From: Microstegium vimineum
Taxonomy: Eukaryota > Streptophyta > Magnoliopsida > Poales > Poaceae
Direction: 5' to 3'
Length of the DNA: 64,000 nt
Assembly (NCBI GenBank): GCA_022036555.1
Contig: CM039126.1
Span: 9,220,079 to 9,284,078 of the forward strand
Shown: piece by piece, positions 25,345-36,324 of the stretch
Numbering within the stretch: the stretch's first letter is position 1
Layout of the letters: every line of letters begins with the position of its first letter
Notes under the pieces: generated by a model
What the model was told of the DNA's origin: nothing
Database searches by the model: none
What the model saw: only the letters and a program-made list of their open reading frames with translations
Made by a program: the position numbers and the translations under genes

Positions 25345-25838
25345 AAATAGAAAATTATATTTTATTGGACTTTACATGAGTAGATCTACATAGTGAATAT
25401 ATAATATGATATATTTTAGTACAAATTTTTTGCTATAGAATTAGATCTTTTTCTGTAATTAATTGAAATAATTTATAACTACAATTTTTATGGTTCAATT
25501 GTGGTGAATTTTTTTTTGGCCTAATTACTATATGCTTGAGATGTAGTAAAAGTTTCATACTCATTGGATCATGTATAACTTAGTTATATATATTTTTTTA
25601 AAAAAATATATAACTAAGTTATACATGATCCAATGATTATGATTTTTACTATAGTTCAACCATACCATAATCAGGCCATCATAAAAAAATTCACCACATT
25701 TAGATAATAGAAACTACAATTATGAGTTATGCCAATTAATTATAAAAAATAGATCTGAATCTATAGAAAAAATGTTGTGCTAAAGCATATTATAATATAT
25801 ATTCATGTGAAGTCCAACAAATTAGATTTTCCGCTTGT
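25345..25838. mobile_element. Long foldback (MITE-like) element
   Basis: Two arms of about 245 bp are reverse complements of each other. The innermost ~25 bases are essentially perfect, from TCATTGGATCATGTATAACT on the left to AGTTATACATGATCCAATGA on the right around a T/A-rich centre near 25598. Pairing weakens outward (TATTTTATTGGACTT on the left, AAGTCCAACAAATTAGA on the right). There is no coding capacity. The family is unknown; target duplication was not resolved. Confidence 0.75.
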
Positions 25839-26001
25839 AACCTGGTAACTTTGTTAGATGAACCGGCCATCCAAACAATATTTATGGGTCCTACCGGCAT
25901 AATATTACAACTCCACAATTTTAGGATGGTATTTAATCTAAAACCAGTCTTCCAGACATGCCCTTATATTAGTCCTTACTATTGCAATGAGCTAATAGTA
26001 G

Positions 26002-26262
26002 GGCCTTGTTCACTTCCCTTCAAAATTCCAAATTTTCTGTCACATCTCTGTTCCATCGAATCTTTGAACGCATGCATGTAGTATTAAATATAGATAAAAA
26101 AATATAACTAATTACATAATTCATCTGTAATTTGCGAGATGAATCTTTTAAGTCTAGTTACTTCATGATTGGACAATAATTACCATATACAAATAAAAGT
26201 GCTACAGTGTCAAAATTCCAAATAATTTTGGATCTAAATACGCCTTTGGAGGAAAAGGGTCA
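26002..26262. mobile_element. Probable degenerate MITE
   Basis: The left end GGGCCTTGTTCACTTCCC is a common grass MITE terminus. The interior contains the usual GATGAATCTTTTAAG and GTGCTACAGT words, and the right part AATTTTGGATCTAAATACGCC is a weak inverse of the left end. Boundaries are approximate. Confidence 0.5.
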
Positions 26263-26924
26263 AAGCGCGTTGGGCCGTTTGGCACAGGAAAGCCACAGCT
26301 GATGAAACAGTTCTCAGCGAATAGGAGATTGTTGTGAACACGGCGTGGCAAGGAGGCCGCAAGGGAGCATGAGCATCTCTGCATGCCAGAGTGCCCCCCA
26401 CCAGCCTTGCTGCAATGCTGCTGGGTGCTGGCTAGGAGCTCGGGGCCGACCTCCCGCCTCAGGCTGAGCTCGCCCCTTCGCCGTCACGCTGATCGACCCA
26501 ACCACGGCCACTGACATTGGTCCATACTCCGTCGAGACCGTCTCTTTCCTTCTCCTGTTCCGAAGACGAGTCCGTTGCGCAGCGGGCAGGGGCAGGACAC
26601 CGTGCGTCGGTCTGTGCGCACCACTGGCACAGAGGCCCAGCGTTTCCGTCCGCTCCCCCTCCCACGCGCGCAGGCGCAGCGGCAGGTGCCAGCCAGCCAG
26701 CCCAGAGCGCCTGCGCAGCTGCTCCCGCTGGCAGCTGCTGCCCTGCTGTCTGCTGCTGATGCCGGCCGCGCTGCAGGACGCGGGCAGCCGAGCTGCAGCG
26801 CACGCAGATTCTGCAGCGCGCACTCTGCTCTGCCGCCCTGACCTGAACACTGACCGAAGTGACCCATCCTCTGCGCCGACTGCACCACCACAGCGGCATC
26901 CTCACCTTGAATCCCCAGTCAGGG

Positions 26925-27240
26925 CCTGTTTGGTTTCTGTGTCAAAACATTTATTCCTGTCACATCGAATCTCCCGTTCCTAATTTTATCTATTTAAAAT
27001 ATACTAATTAAAAAAGTAATTTGTTAGTTGGGACCAGCTTCGCGAGACGAATCTTTTAAGCCTATTTAATTCATATTTTGATAATGTTGTGCTACAGTAA
27101 ATATTTGTTAATTATAAATTAACTTAACTTAATATAATCGTTTTGTTAAATTCCGCAGGGATATGTAATTAGTTTTATAAATAGTTTATTTTTAATATAT
27201 TTAATTAGTGCCGAAAGATTCGATGACACAGCAAAACATT
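26925..27240. mobile_element. Probable MITE in the GRF 5' flank
   Basis: The left end GGGCCTGTTTGGTTTCTGTG and inner TGTCACATCGAATCT are matched near the right end by the inverse AGATTCGATGACACAG. The interior has GCGAGACGAATCTTTTAAGC and GTGCTACAGTAA, words shared with the 26002-26262 element. It ends about 270 bp upstream of the GRF start codon. Confidence 0.6.
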
Positions 27241-27509
27241 TACATGCCGCCCTGCCCTGTGCCTCATCAGCCTGCCTGACTGACACCGTATGCATGATGG
27301 CGGATGATGATACTAGCACGTCTTCCCGTTCCCGAGCCCTGACTGACACCAGCACAAACCTGGAGACTACTAGTAGTAGTATTGGAGTCATCCCCTCCCT
27401 TTCACTTCATTTCCATTTCCCTTGCAAAAGAAAGAAGCGAGCTCTCTCTCGGCGCCGTCATCGTGCTGTGTCTCCTCCTTGGCAGTTGGCAGCCTGCGTT
27501 TGTTGCGAG

Positions 27510-28689
27510 ATGATGCTGAGCGGGCACGGCGGCGGGAGGCGCCTGTTCACGGCGTCGCAGTGGCAGGAGCTTGAGCACCAGGCGCTCATCTTCAAGTACA
27601 TGGCTTCCGGCGCGCCCGTGCCGCACGACCTCGTCCTGCCGCTCCGCCTTGCCACCGGCGTCGACACCGCGCCCTCCCTCGCCTTCCCGCCCCAGCCTTC
27701 GCCGTCGCGTACTGCGCTTCTCTCCTCCTCCTCCTCGAGTTGTCGCCTCATGTTTTAGTTACTCTGATCGTCGCTCGCTAGTCATCATAGCATAGCTCGC
27801 TGATGATCGTCGCCTCCGTGCAGTGGCGTACTGGGGCTGCTACGGCGCCGGGGCGCCGTTCGGCCGCAAGGCGGAGGACCCGGAGCCGGGGCGGTGCCGG
27901 CGGACGGACGGCAAGAAGTGGCGATGCTCCAGGGAGGCCCACGGCGAGTCCAAGTACTGCGAGAAGCACATCCACCGCGGGAAGAGCCGTTCAAGAAAGC
28001 CTGTGGAAGTGACCTCCTCCGCCACCTCCCCAGCCGCGGCGGCGTACCGCCCGTCCGCGCTCTCCATCTCGCCGCCTCGCGCGGTCGACGCGCCGCCACC
28101 GCCGAGCCTCGGCCATCCGCAGCAGCAGCATCTCCGCCACGGCGCCGCCTCCGCAGCAGCAGCCCGCGCTCCCGCTCAGAGCGCTCTCCAGCTCCACCTC
28201 GACGCGAGTCTGCACGCGGCGTCGCCGCCGCCGTCTTACCACAGGTATGCTCACTCCCACGCTCACTACACGCCGCCGCCGCAGCCATCGCTCTTCCCGG
28301 GCGGCGGCGGCGGCTACTACGACGTCTACGGGCAATCCAAGGAGCTTCGGGAAGCCGAGCTCAGACGGCGGCACTTCCACGCGCTCGGGGCCGACCTGAG
28401 CCTCGACAAGCCGCTGGCCGCCACCGTCGGCTCCGACGCCGCGCCCGTGGAGAAGCCCCTGCGGCGTTTCTTCGACGAGTGGCCGCGGGAGAGTGGCGAC
28501 ACGAGGCCGTCGTGGGCGGGGCCGGAGGACGCCACGCAGCTCTCCATCTCCATTCCCGCGGCTTCGCCCTCCGACCTCGCTGCCTCCGCCGCTGCGCGAT
28601 ACCACAACGGTGAGCCGGAGAGCGAAAGACTCCACTTTTACAATCAGTTTGCTGATCGATAGCTTGATTTCTTTCACACAGGGGAGTGA
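27510..28689 (+). CDS. Growth-regulating factor (GRF) transcription factor
   Basis: This is a plant-specific nuclear transcription factor that acts with GIF co-activators to promote cell proliferation in leaves and other organs. Exons are 27510-27708, 27824-28609 and 28682-28689, giving 993 nt and 330 residues. The QLQ domain, which binds GIF, covers about residues 12-47 (FTASQWQELEHQALIFKYM). The WRC domain covers about 85-128, with the zinc ligands C91, C101, C112 and H115 in C-x9-C-x10-C-x2-H spacing and basic stretches for DNA binding and nuclear entry. The C-terminal half is rich in Ala, Ser, Pro and His. The two adjacent start codons (27510, 27513) follow a pyrimidine-rich leader; an in-frame ATG at 27294 lies upstream but is not needed for the domain. 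The last coding exon has only 8 nt (G-E-stop). The number within the GRF family is not assigned. Confidence 0.93.
27987..28007 (+). promoter_or_regulatory. miR396 target site in the GRF mRNA
   Basis: The 21 bases encoding the R-S-R-K-P-V end of the WRC domain (CCGTTCAAGAAAG followed by CCTGTGGA) pair with monocot miR396 (the UCCACAGG form, from family knowledge) with about one mismatch near the miRNA 3' end. This is the conserved position of the site in GRF genes, so post-transcriptional repression by miR396 is expected. Confidence 0.92.
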
Positions 28690-30698
28690 TCGGTGCATTT
28701 CCGAGCTGCAAGCCGGCAACAGCGAGCAGTGATGAGTGCAAGAGATGATTGGTGTTGCCGTTGTGGGGTGAGGGCACGCAGTCGCAGCTCAGGCTGGGCT
28801 CAAAGCCTGAAATCGAGTCAAGCAGTACTAGTACCCTAGCTAGGTCTATGATTTGATCTTCCTTTGTTCCTTTGTAGCAGTACGTTACGTACGCACCAAA
28901 ATGTACTGTCTCTTAATGTCTAAAAATCCAAAAAATCCGTATTTTCTTCACAGTCACATTTTCTAAATGACATAAAAAAGGGACCGAGGGAGTAAGCTTG
29001 TTGTTTTGTGTGACATTTTCGTTCAGGTTGCTCCTATTGCGACTACGCTAGCTCTACCTGCCTAGGAGTATAGTACTCGTACTGCCTCTTTGCCTTTGTG
29101 TGCTTTCCTGCAATCTGACTGTGACCCACCCACGCCTTTGATTCCTATATCACCTGATTCCTCTGCGGCTCTGCCGTTGATCGTTTGTCACATCCGTAGA
29201 TTCTTCCTCAGACACCCGGCGATCTCTGCACAGGACTCCGGCAAAACACGCCCATTAGTGCCACAGGCCACGTTGACGGTTGATCCAGCAACGAAGCTTT
29301 TCAGCTCACACTTGGACATGGACACATGGGTTAGCAGTCGCCTGTTGGATATTCAAATGTTAGTTAGAGCATGTTTAGTTTCTTTGCTAGTTACTCTATC
29401 GCCTTGTCCGGTGAGGAGTCTAAGCAAGGCTATGTGTTTGATTTTCTTGCTTGAGCGTATTGAAGTCTATGCGGGCGACAAACAGCTCATGAATCTCACA
29501 ACAGCTTTATAAAGTTGTTTGCTAAAGTGAGAGCCAAAATGGCTCACCTGTGGTCATACCAACAAGGCGAGGCTAGCTAGGCCATGAGAAGAACCAAACA
29601 CTTCTTTGGCAAGTTGCTCACTGGATATTCAAATGTTAGTTTTAGATGGAACTTAGACATTTTTTATCACTAAAAGAAAGGCGTAACAATGATGTTGTAA
29701 CAATTCTGTCATTTTAATTAACGTGGCTTGCCAACTCTTCTAGCCAATTTGGACCGATCGTAGGAAATGCTCAAGTTTTGCCTCTCTTCCCCTTCTTTCT
29801 CCTTGATCTTCTCTTCCTCATCCATCTCTTCCTTGCCCGTCTCATATGTTCCTGTCCATCACCATGACCGGCCATGGAGGTGGAGATGATCGAGGTGGAG
29901 TGGACTGGCTCAGTTGGTCGGGCCAACACAAGTAGCAAGCTGTCGCTACAAGGCACGAGGCTAGCAAGCGGGTGTCATGGATTGGCGGCCTCCCATTTCA
30001 ATCATGGTGTGGCAGGCATGACTGCCACCCCTCCCAAATGTGATGGTTGCTAGGCGAGGGTTGACACCAACATCGGCACGGTGTGACTGAACCCATGGGC
30101 CACATCACCAAAAACTGGGATTACCATTAAAAAATTATTATATATTAGCGGTTCATCTCATGGAATGCTATGTAAAATTTTTAATGATGTGAATGGGAGT
30201 GAGAAAGGTTAAAAAAGGTGGATGTTTCATGAAGCAACCATTTCATCAGCAAAAAAACTTAAGATTATAAGACCATTATTCACTATTATATGATTTGATG
30301 TTGCCACGCAACTCACAAACTTTCTTATACTGATTTCATAAATTGAGGATAATTGGATAACTATAAGACAACCCATTGTATGAGTTAGTTGCTCAATCAT
30401 CTTATGATTATATGACATTGTATGGGGCCATCTATGAGATAATAACAACATACTTGCCCTAAATAATGCAACATGCAACCCGCAGTCAAAGTGGCTAATT
30501 AATCTAATAGTTGGAAGCACAAATTTTACGGTGAAACCAAAAGAAAACATCTAAGGAAGATGACAAAAGGAATATAGAAAACAGAAAGGAATGGAGAATT
30601 GATGAAGGAATAATGGGTGGAACTCAAAGTTGGAGGAGTTCACCTATGGTGAGGAGGTATGGAACATTCGTCGGTGCAAGATCGATGTGGGATGGTGC
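28690..30698. other. Intergenic DNA 3' of GRF
   Basis: The GRF 3' untranslated region lies in the first few hundred bases. Bases 28900-28995 look like a Stowaway-type remnant (GGGACCGAGGGAGTA). A perfect 20-bp direct repeat flanks 29366-29621. Bases 29780-30110 contain short repetitive GC-rich text with no domain. No gene is supported. Confidence 0.5.
29346..29641. repeat. 256-bp segment between perfect 20-bp direct repeats
   Basis: TGGATATTCAAATGTTAGTT occurs at 29346-29365 and again at 29622-29641. The segment between starts GAGCATGTTTAGTTTC and ends with a weak inverse (GAAGAACCAAACACTTC), hinting at a small DNA element. A 20-bp target duplication would be unusually long. Confidence 0.5.
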
Positions 30699-30703
30699 AA
30701 TGG

Positions 30704-32218
30704 TGAAAGGATCAAGATGCCCAAGAGGGGGGGGTGAATTGGGCTTATTTCAAATTTCTAAAACAAATATGAAATCCTATCAAGTGTCAATCACCTCGTG
30801 CCTAACGATTCGTGTGCCTTAGACTATGAAAGCAGTAGCAAGCCAAGAAAAGCGAAAACACCCTACACAATTCTAGTATGAATTGAAGAACAAGTGCGGA
30901 ATGTAATGCGGTATAAAAGAGCTAGGGAAAGAGATTCTTGACACGACGACGTTTTGCCGAGGTATCGAGGAGTCGACACTCCCCCCTAGTCCTCGTTGGA
31001 GCACCTCGCAAGGTATTGCTCCCCCTCAATCCCGCGCAAGGGATGAGTGCTCTCTACGAGCTGGTTCTTCGCCACTCCGGCTCGGTGAACCGCCCACAAC
31101 CGATCACAAGTCGATGGAGAAGGGCCGCCGATAATCCTCCGGCGATCACCTTCCTCCCAAGCACCACCGGACCATCTAGGTGATGTCGATCACCAAGAGT
31201 AACAAGTCTTGATCTTCACTTGACTCACTCAAGCTTCACAACTAGAGTGGGTGCACACTTGAACTCTTGGATGAACTAGAGGAGAGAAAGATGGTTGGAT
31301 TCGCAAATCACTCTCTCTCTCTAGGGCTCTTGCTCCCTTCCCAACCTTCTCAAAGAACTCAACAACTCAAATGAGCAAAGGCAAGGTGGGAGAGAAAGAG
31401 GTAAGCTATTTATAGCCCCCACACACTCAGCCCTCAGGCTGAGAAAAACAGGCATTTTAAGTTGGCGACGGACGCTCCGTCGCTAGCCCCAACGGCTAGT
31501 TCCTGTTCACGTCAGCATGCGACGGACGCTCCGTCGCTTGGCGACGGACGCTGAGCCTCAGCGTCCGGCGCCAACTAGTTGCTCTCGGGTTTCTGGGAAA
31601 AATATTCCCGGACGCTCCGCAGCGTCCGACGCCCATGCGACAAACGCGTCTGTCGCAAACTGGCCATCTCTGGAGCTCTCTGCTGGATCGACGGACGCTC
31701 TGACGTGCTTACATCAGCGTCCGGCGCCAGCGTCTGGCATGCCAGACAGCGTCCGGCGCCTCTGGCCTTAGCATCCGACGCCCAGAAACTAGCTCTCTCA
31801 ACTTCGGTTTTTGTCGCGATGAATATGGAAGTTGTTCTAGGCTACTTTACGGTCACCATAGGCTTGCTTAGAGCTAAGGAAGTCAAGTGTGCACCACACC
31901 TAAGTCATGAAGCTCTGCTAAGTCAAGCTACTAGTCTAGACCCCCCTTGATAGTATGGTCAAAGATCAAATAAAGCCCTATCTAATTCTAAGTGCCCTTC
32001 ATCACCTTATGGCACTTAGCCTCTCACTCTAGGGTCTTCATCATGTCATCTTTGAAATCCGAAACAATATCCATCTTGGGGGCTAAGTGATAACCATTGA
32101 TGTCCATTCATGTTGATCACTATGGCTAAGCTACGCATAGCCTCTGCAAATCACACATTAGCCATAATAATCCCTTATTGCCGTTAATCACCGAAACCAT
32201 TAGGGCCATGATTCTTCA
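30704..32218 (-). repeat. 3' LTR of element A
   Basis: This 1515-bp LTR has plus-strand edges TGAAAGGATC and GATTCTTCA. By eye I count about a dozen differences from the 5' LTR over the first ~265 bases, which suggests an older insertion than B. A palindromic GCTATTTATAGC (31405-31416) gives a minus-strand TATAAATA, and the GACGGACGCT array (about 31463-31790) lies just upstream of it in transcriptional sense. Confidence 0.9.
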
Positions 32219-32690
32219 ATCTCTCCCTTTTGGTGATTGATGACAATAACTCCTCGAGTATGAATATAAGAGTGAAAGGTTAGGATTTCAAGTGACTTGG
32301 GTGGGTTGAGCAAGAGTTAGTGAAAAAGAGAGAACAATACTTGCTCATCCAAACCAAGCCACAAACATGATACTCAAGAATATGAAAAGGAATCAGAGTA
32401 CCTCATGATATTCTCACATATGTATCGGAGTATGACGCGGAAGCTCAATTATCATTAGATCAAAGAGACATATCATGAAACAAGTGAAAACTCACAAGAT
32501 ATATTAGTGAAAGCAAGTTTGTCACACACAACCATCAATCATATCATCCATCACACATAGACATAAGTGCCAGAAAAGTAGACATGATGCATGAGTACGG
32601 GGAAGTAAAAACACACAAGTAAAACCAAATCCCTCCCCCTATCTCTGATACTACTCGACCCTCTCCCCCTTTGGCGTCTAGCACCAAAAA

Positions 32691-35518
32691 CTACACGTCT
32701 GCTGGAGCATCTGGAGCTGAAGCACCTGGCTGACGAGCACGGAGATCGAACTGGGAGTAGTCGGGGCTTGAGTCACTGTCACCATCTGCTGCCTGACCCT
32801 CTGAAGCTGGCGTTGTCTGTGTAGCGGTCTGGGAAGGCTGAGCTGACTCGGACGCGGTGACAGGCTCTGCAGGCACTGAAACAGGTGCTGACTCTACAAG
32901 CTCTCCCTAAGGCTCAGCTGAGGCCTTTGACGGTCCTGCCTCGGTAGGTGCGGGTCTGGGAGCCCGACGAGTGAAAACACGAGGCACGGGGGAAGATGTC
33001 ACTGCCAGAGCTGCAAGTGTAACTGCTGCAACAAGCTCGGCTGGCTGTCCCTGAGTCCGAAGTGGTGAAGACACGGCCACTGTGACTGTTCCTGCATCAT
33101 CTGCAATCTGACCCTCTGGGTGAGCTGGAGTCGCTGTCTCAACTGCCTCTACTGCAACAGAAGCGACATCTGTCTGAACAGCAGTCACAGGAGGAGTAGA
33201 CACTATCTGAGTGGATTGATCTGGTGCAATCTCCGACAAGGCTACTGAGGAGAGGTGTGTGCCCGTCGCCAGAGGATCACCCTGAGCCTCTGCTGGCTGA
33301 GGCTGAGCTGCTGCTACTGGAGAATCCTCACCAGTGATCTCTCTATAGGAAGTCGTGAGGTCTCGAGTCGCCTCAGCAAGTGTGGCCCCCGGGTAGGTGT
33401 GAATCCGGTCTGAAACTCACCGGGGGAAGCCAACCAAGATGACACCTGGGTCATCGGTGTCTGAACCGCAGGAGAAGTCGGTGCCTGACTCTGAAGCCCA
33501 CTGGGCTGTAAGGTGGGAGTCGGTACCACAACTACTGGTGGTGTCTGCTGGTGCGAGGTGTACTGCTGCTGCTGGGAGACTCCGGGCAACTGAAGCTATG
33601 GAGTAACGGACGGCTCGGAGCTCGAATTGAGGAGACGCTCAAGGAGCAGAGTCTGTGTCTTCTGGATCTCGGTCTGCTGCATCTGGTAACTGAGGAACTG
33701 ACGCTGGAACTCGTCTTGCCTAGCCTGGGACTTTGCCTGAGCTGCAAGCTGCTGTGCTGCGAGTCTCATGACCTCCTCAGCATGTCGCCTTTGCTCCTCA
33801 GCCTGTCGTAGTAGCTCGTCAGTCTGGCGCTGCTGGCTCTGCTGCAACTGAGTAAGAATGGCTAACAACGTAGCCTGTGAGGAGTCTGCAGCAGGTAGAG
33901 GAGCTGAGCTGGACTCACCGGCCTCGTGGTCGTGAGACCTAGGTGCGTATTCAGGAACTGGCCGGTAGTCATCGTCTGAGCTATCAGATGGTAAGGCATC
34001 CTGATAAGTATCATCTGCAGCAGCATCAATCTGAACATCTAACTCTGCAAGCCGGCCCCTGCTAGGCCCTAAACAGTAGCCTCTTGCTGCTCCTCTGACT
34101 CCGGGGCAAGCCCGGTCTGACGTGTGTGAGGACCCTGGCGCCTCAAACGGCCCTGGCCACTGTGACTCACCAGCTGACTCATGTTATACTCCGGAAACAC
34201 TGTGTTAGAGCGGGTGTGAGTGTGGTGAGATATGACACATAACCACCACGGGACACGAGCAGAAAGGAAATCCAGTGAGCATACTGCTGCTGCCAGTGTC
34301 CTCTGAACCCGGAAGCAATGATATTCTCCATCTCGCTGACTATTAGATCCCACAAGTCAAACTTCTCCATCCGAACTAGATGAGCTAGAAGCCACAACTG
34401 AAGGTGAGTGATGGTCTCTCGGGCTCCAACTCTGGGAAGTATAGTCCGCCGTAGAACCTCGTTCAGGATCGGGCAGTCGGTGTGAGGTCACGAACACTGC
34501 GACTGGAACCCTCTCTGAATGGCTCTCTAAAGCAAGGACGGATGAAATCAACTGATGGCACATTCCCCTCGTGAGGACGTCGAGGAGCCTCCTGATCCCC
34601 GTAGCACAGACTGTGGATCCTAGTAGCAGACTCCTCAAGGTGGAAGATCTCTCTGAACCGAGTGTCGAAGATCCTCACATCCTTGCCCTTGAAGGCAAAA
34701 TGGATGAACTTGTGATCCGGAGAGACCCATAGTGATGCATAAAACTGTCTGACCCAATCCTCCTGATAGGTGTCAATCCTGCCAATCAATCCTATCAGCC
34801 CTTAAAGATACTCGAGATGCTAGGCTATCTCTGGACCACCGACCTCAATGATAGACTGTAGAGGGCACACCCGGTGAGCTCGAAGTGGTGCACGGGTCTG
34901 AACATACCCTCTGTAGAAGTCCTCGTGCACCGTGGTGTAGAAGTCGGGACTGGCACGGGGGTCTCGAGCTGCTGGGAACAAAGTCTAAAAGTCGGCAAAC
35001 CTCATCTGCTGGATTTGCTTCGCTGATAGAGCAGTAACCTGGTGCCTCACTGGATCTGGCAAACTAGACCGAGGCGGAGGTCTGTCATTGCGCCGTGGCC
35101 CATCGGGCCTAGGAGGAGGCTCCAAACCACGAGCGCGTGTAACACGTCGAGACATCAACTCCTAGACTTAGGAATGCCCCGAAGGGTCTGCCTGCTCTAT
35201 CTCCTCTGCCTCTGTAGCCTCTGAGGGCTCTGTCTCTGGCACTGTCTCCTCCTCAGCGCGAGTGGTGGACTCACGACGCGCTCCACGGCAAGGTGGTGAA
35301 CCAATCCTCAAGTCGGCATGACGTCCACCCTGCTCGGCGATCTCGGCTGCCTCTGCCGCTGCTAGAGCTGCCATTGAATCCGGATTCATCATTGGCCTCT
35401 TCCTCTTCTTCACAACAAGCTTCTTCTTGCCCCTATCCCGGTCGGTGGGTGGACGACATGGAGGTGGAGGGTCACTACCACCACCGGGAACGGGACCGAC
35501 GTTCTTCGTGCATGCCAT
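32691..35518 (-). pseudogene. Third (envelope-position) ORF of element A, degenerate
   Basis: The reading begins at 35518 (MACTKNVGPVPGG...) with a basic, Lys/Arg-rich stretch. It continues in several broken frames to about 32691. Recognisable blocks are shared with element B: KFIHFAFKGKDVRIF and HSLCYGDQEAPRRPH near 34640, a Gln/Arg/Glu-rich probable coiled coil near 33600-33870, and an acidic, Ala/Thr-rich C-terminus. The position after pol matches the envelope-like ORF of SIRE elements. I see no clear signal peptide or fusion peptide, so an envelope function is not supported by sequence alone. Multiple stops and frameshifts make it inactive. Confidence 0.75.
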
Positions 35519-36324
35519 TGCAGGGCACGAGAAGAACTACTGTCAACTGCACCAATCAACTGTCAAAACAATCCCCAAGCAATCACTATCTCTGATCAAC
35601 TGACAAACCCCTAACAATCCACTGACCACAACTGTCAAGATTGGCACGTCGACCCTGGACTGTCCTTTCGAGGCTTTGCCTCGTTCCGTACTCATGGGCT
35701 TTGCCCCGAGTTATTTGCCACTGTCAAGCAACACACTGCATGATAGATAGATAGGAGTATAACATGTAAGCAATTTAACTAGAGGTGCGAGATTTTATTT
35801 AGAAGCATGAATTTGGATAAGAAATAGATCGCTACTGCCATGCCATACCTCAAGTCACGGTGACACAAACGAAATAGGTAAGAATCCTCGATCGATCAAT
35901 CTCCATCCGTAACCTAAAACAGGGAATCGAGATAGCACTAAGGTTTAGGTGGATGGATTTTGATATATGTATCAACACTGAGATGAAAGGGATTAAGGAC
36001 TGCCAATCACCTTGGAGAAACAGAGGAAGAGCCAAAGAGCTAGGAGGGGGGGCCTTGGGGTAGATCCACACGACCACCACACCTCTGCTCGGCTGAATCG
36101 CGCGCAGCAGAGGAGAAAAGGAGGGACACGGGCCGGCGGCACAGGCACAGGGCACACCGGCGGCGAAAGAGACCTCCGACGAGCGGCTAGCGGCGAGGTT
36201 GTGGCGAAGGAGGCGGTACACTGGAGCGGGGCAGCGGTGGTGGAGAGGCGGTTGGGCGGCGCAGGTGTACGGATTGGATCTGAAAGAACCGAGGAAGAAG
36301 AGGCAGTTTTCAAAATAATATGCG

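Noticed and set aside
26314..26905. Overlapping ~80-180 residue frames upstream of the GRF gene
   Set aside because: Four frames on two strands are open over the same GC-rich sequence, typical of composition rather than coding.
27294..27509. Upstream in-frame ATG at 27294 as the GRF start
   Set aside because: It would add 72 residues without resemblance to GRF proteins, while the MML start at 27510 immediately precedes the QLQ domain as in relatives. It cannot be excluded without 5' cDNA.
31470..31780. The GACGGACGCT array as a CRISPR-like repeat
   Set aside because: Half-sites are short, degenerate and inverted, without regular repeat-spacer length, and they lie inside LTRs of a plant retrotransposon.
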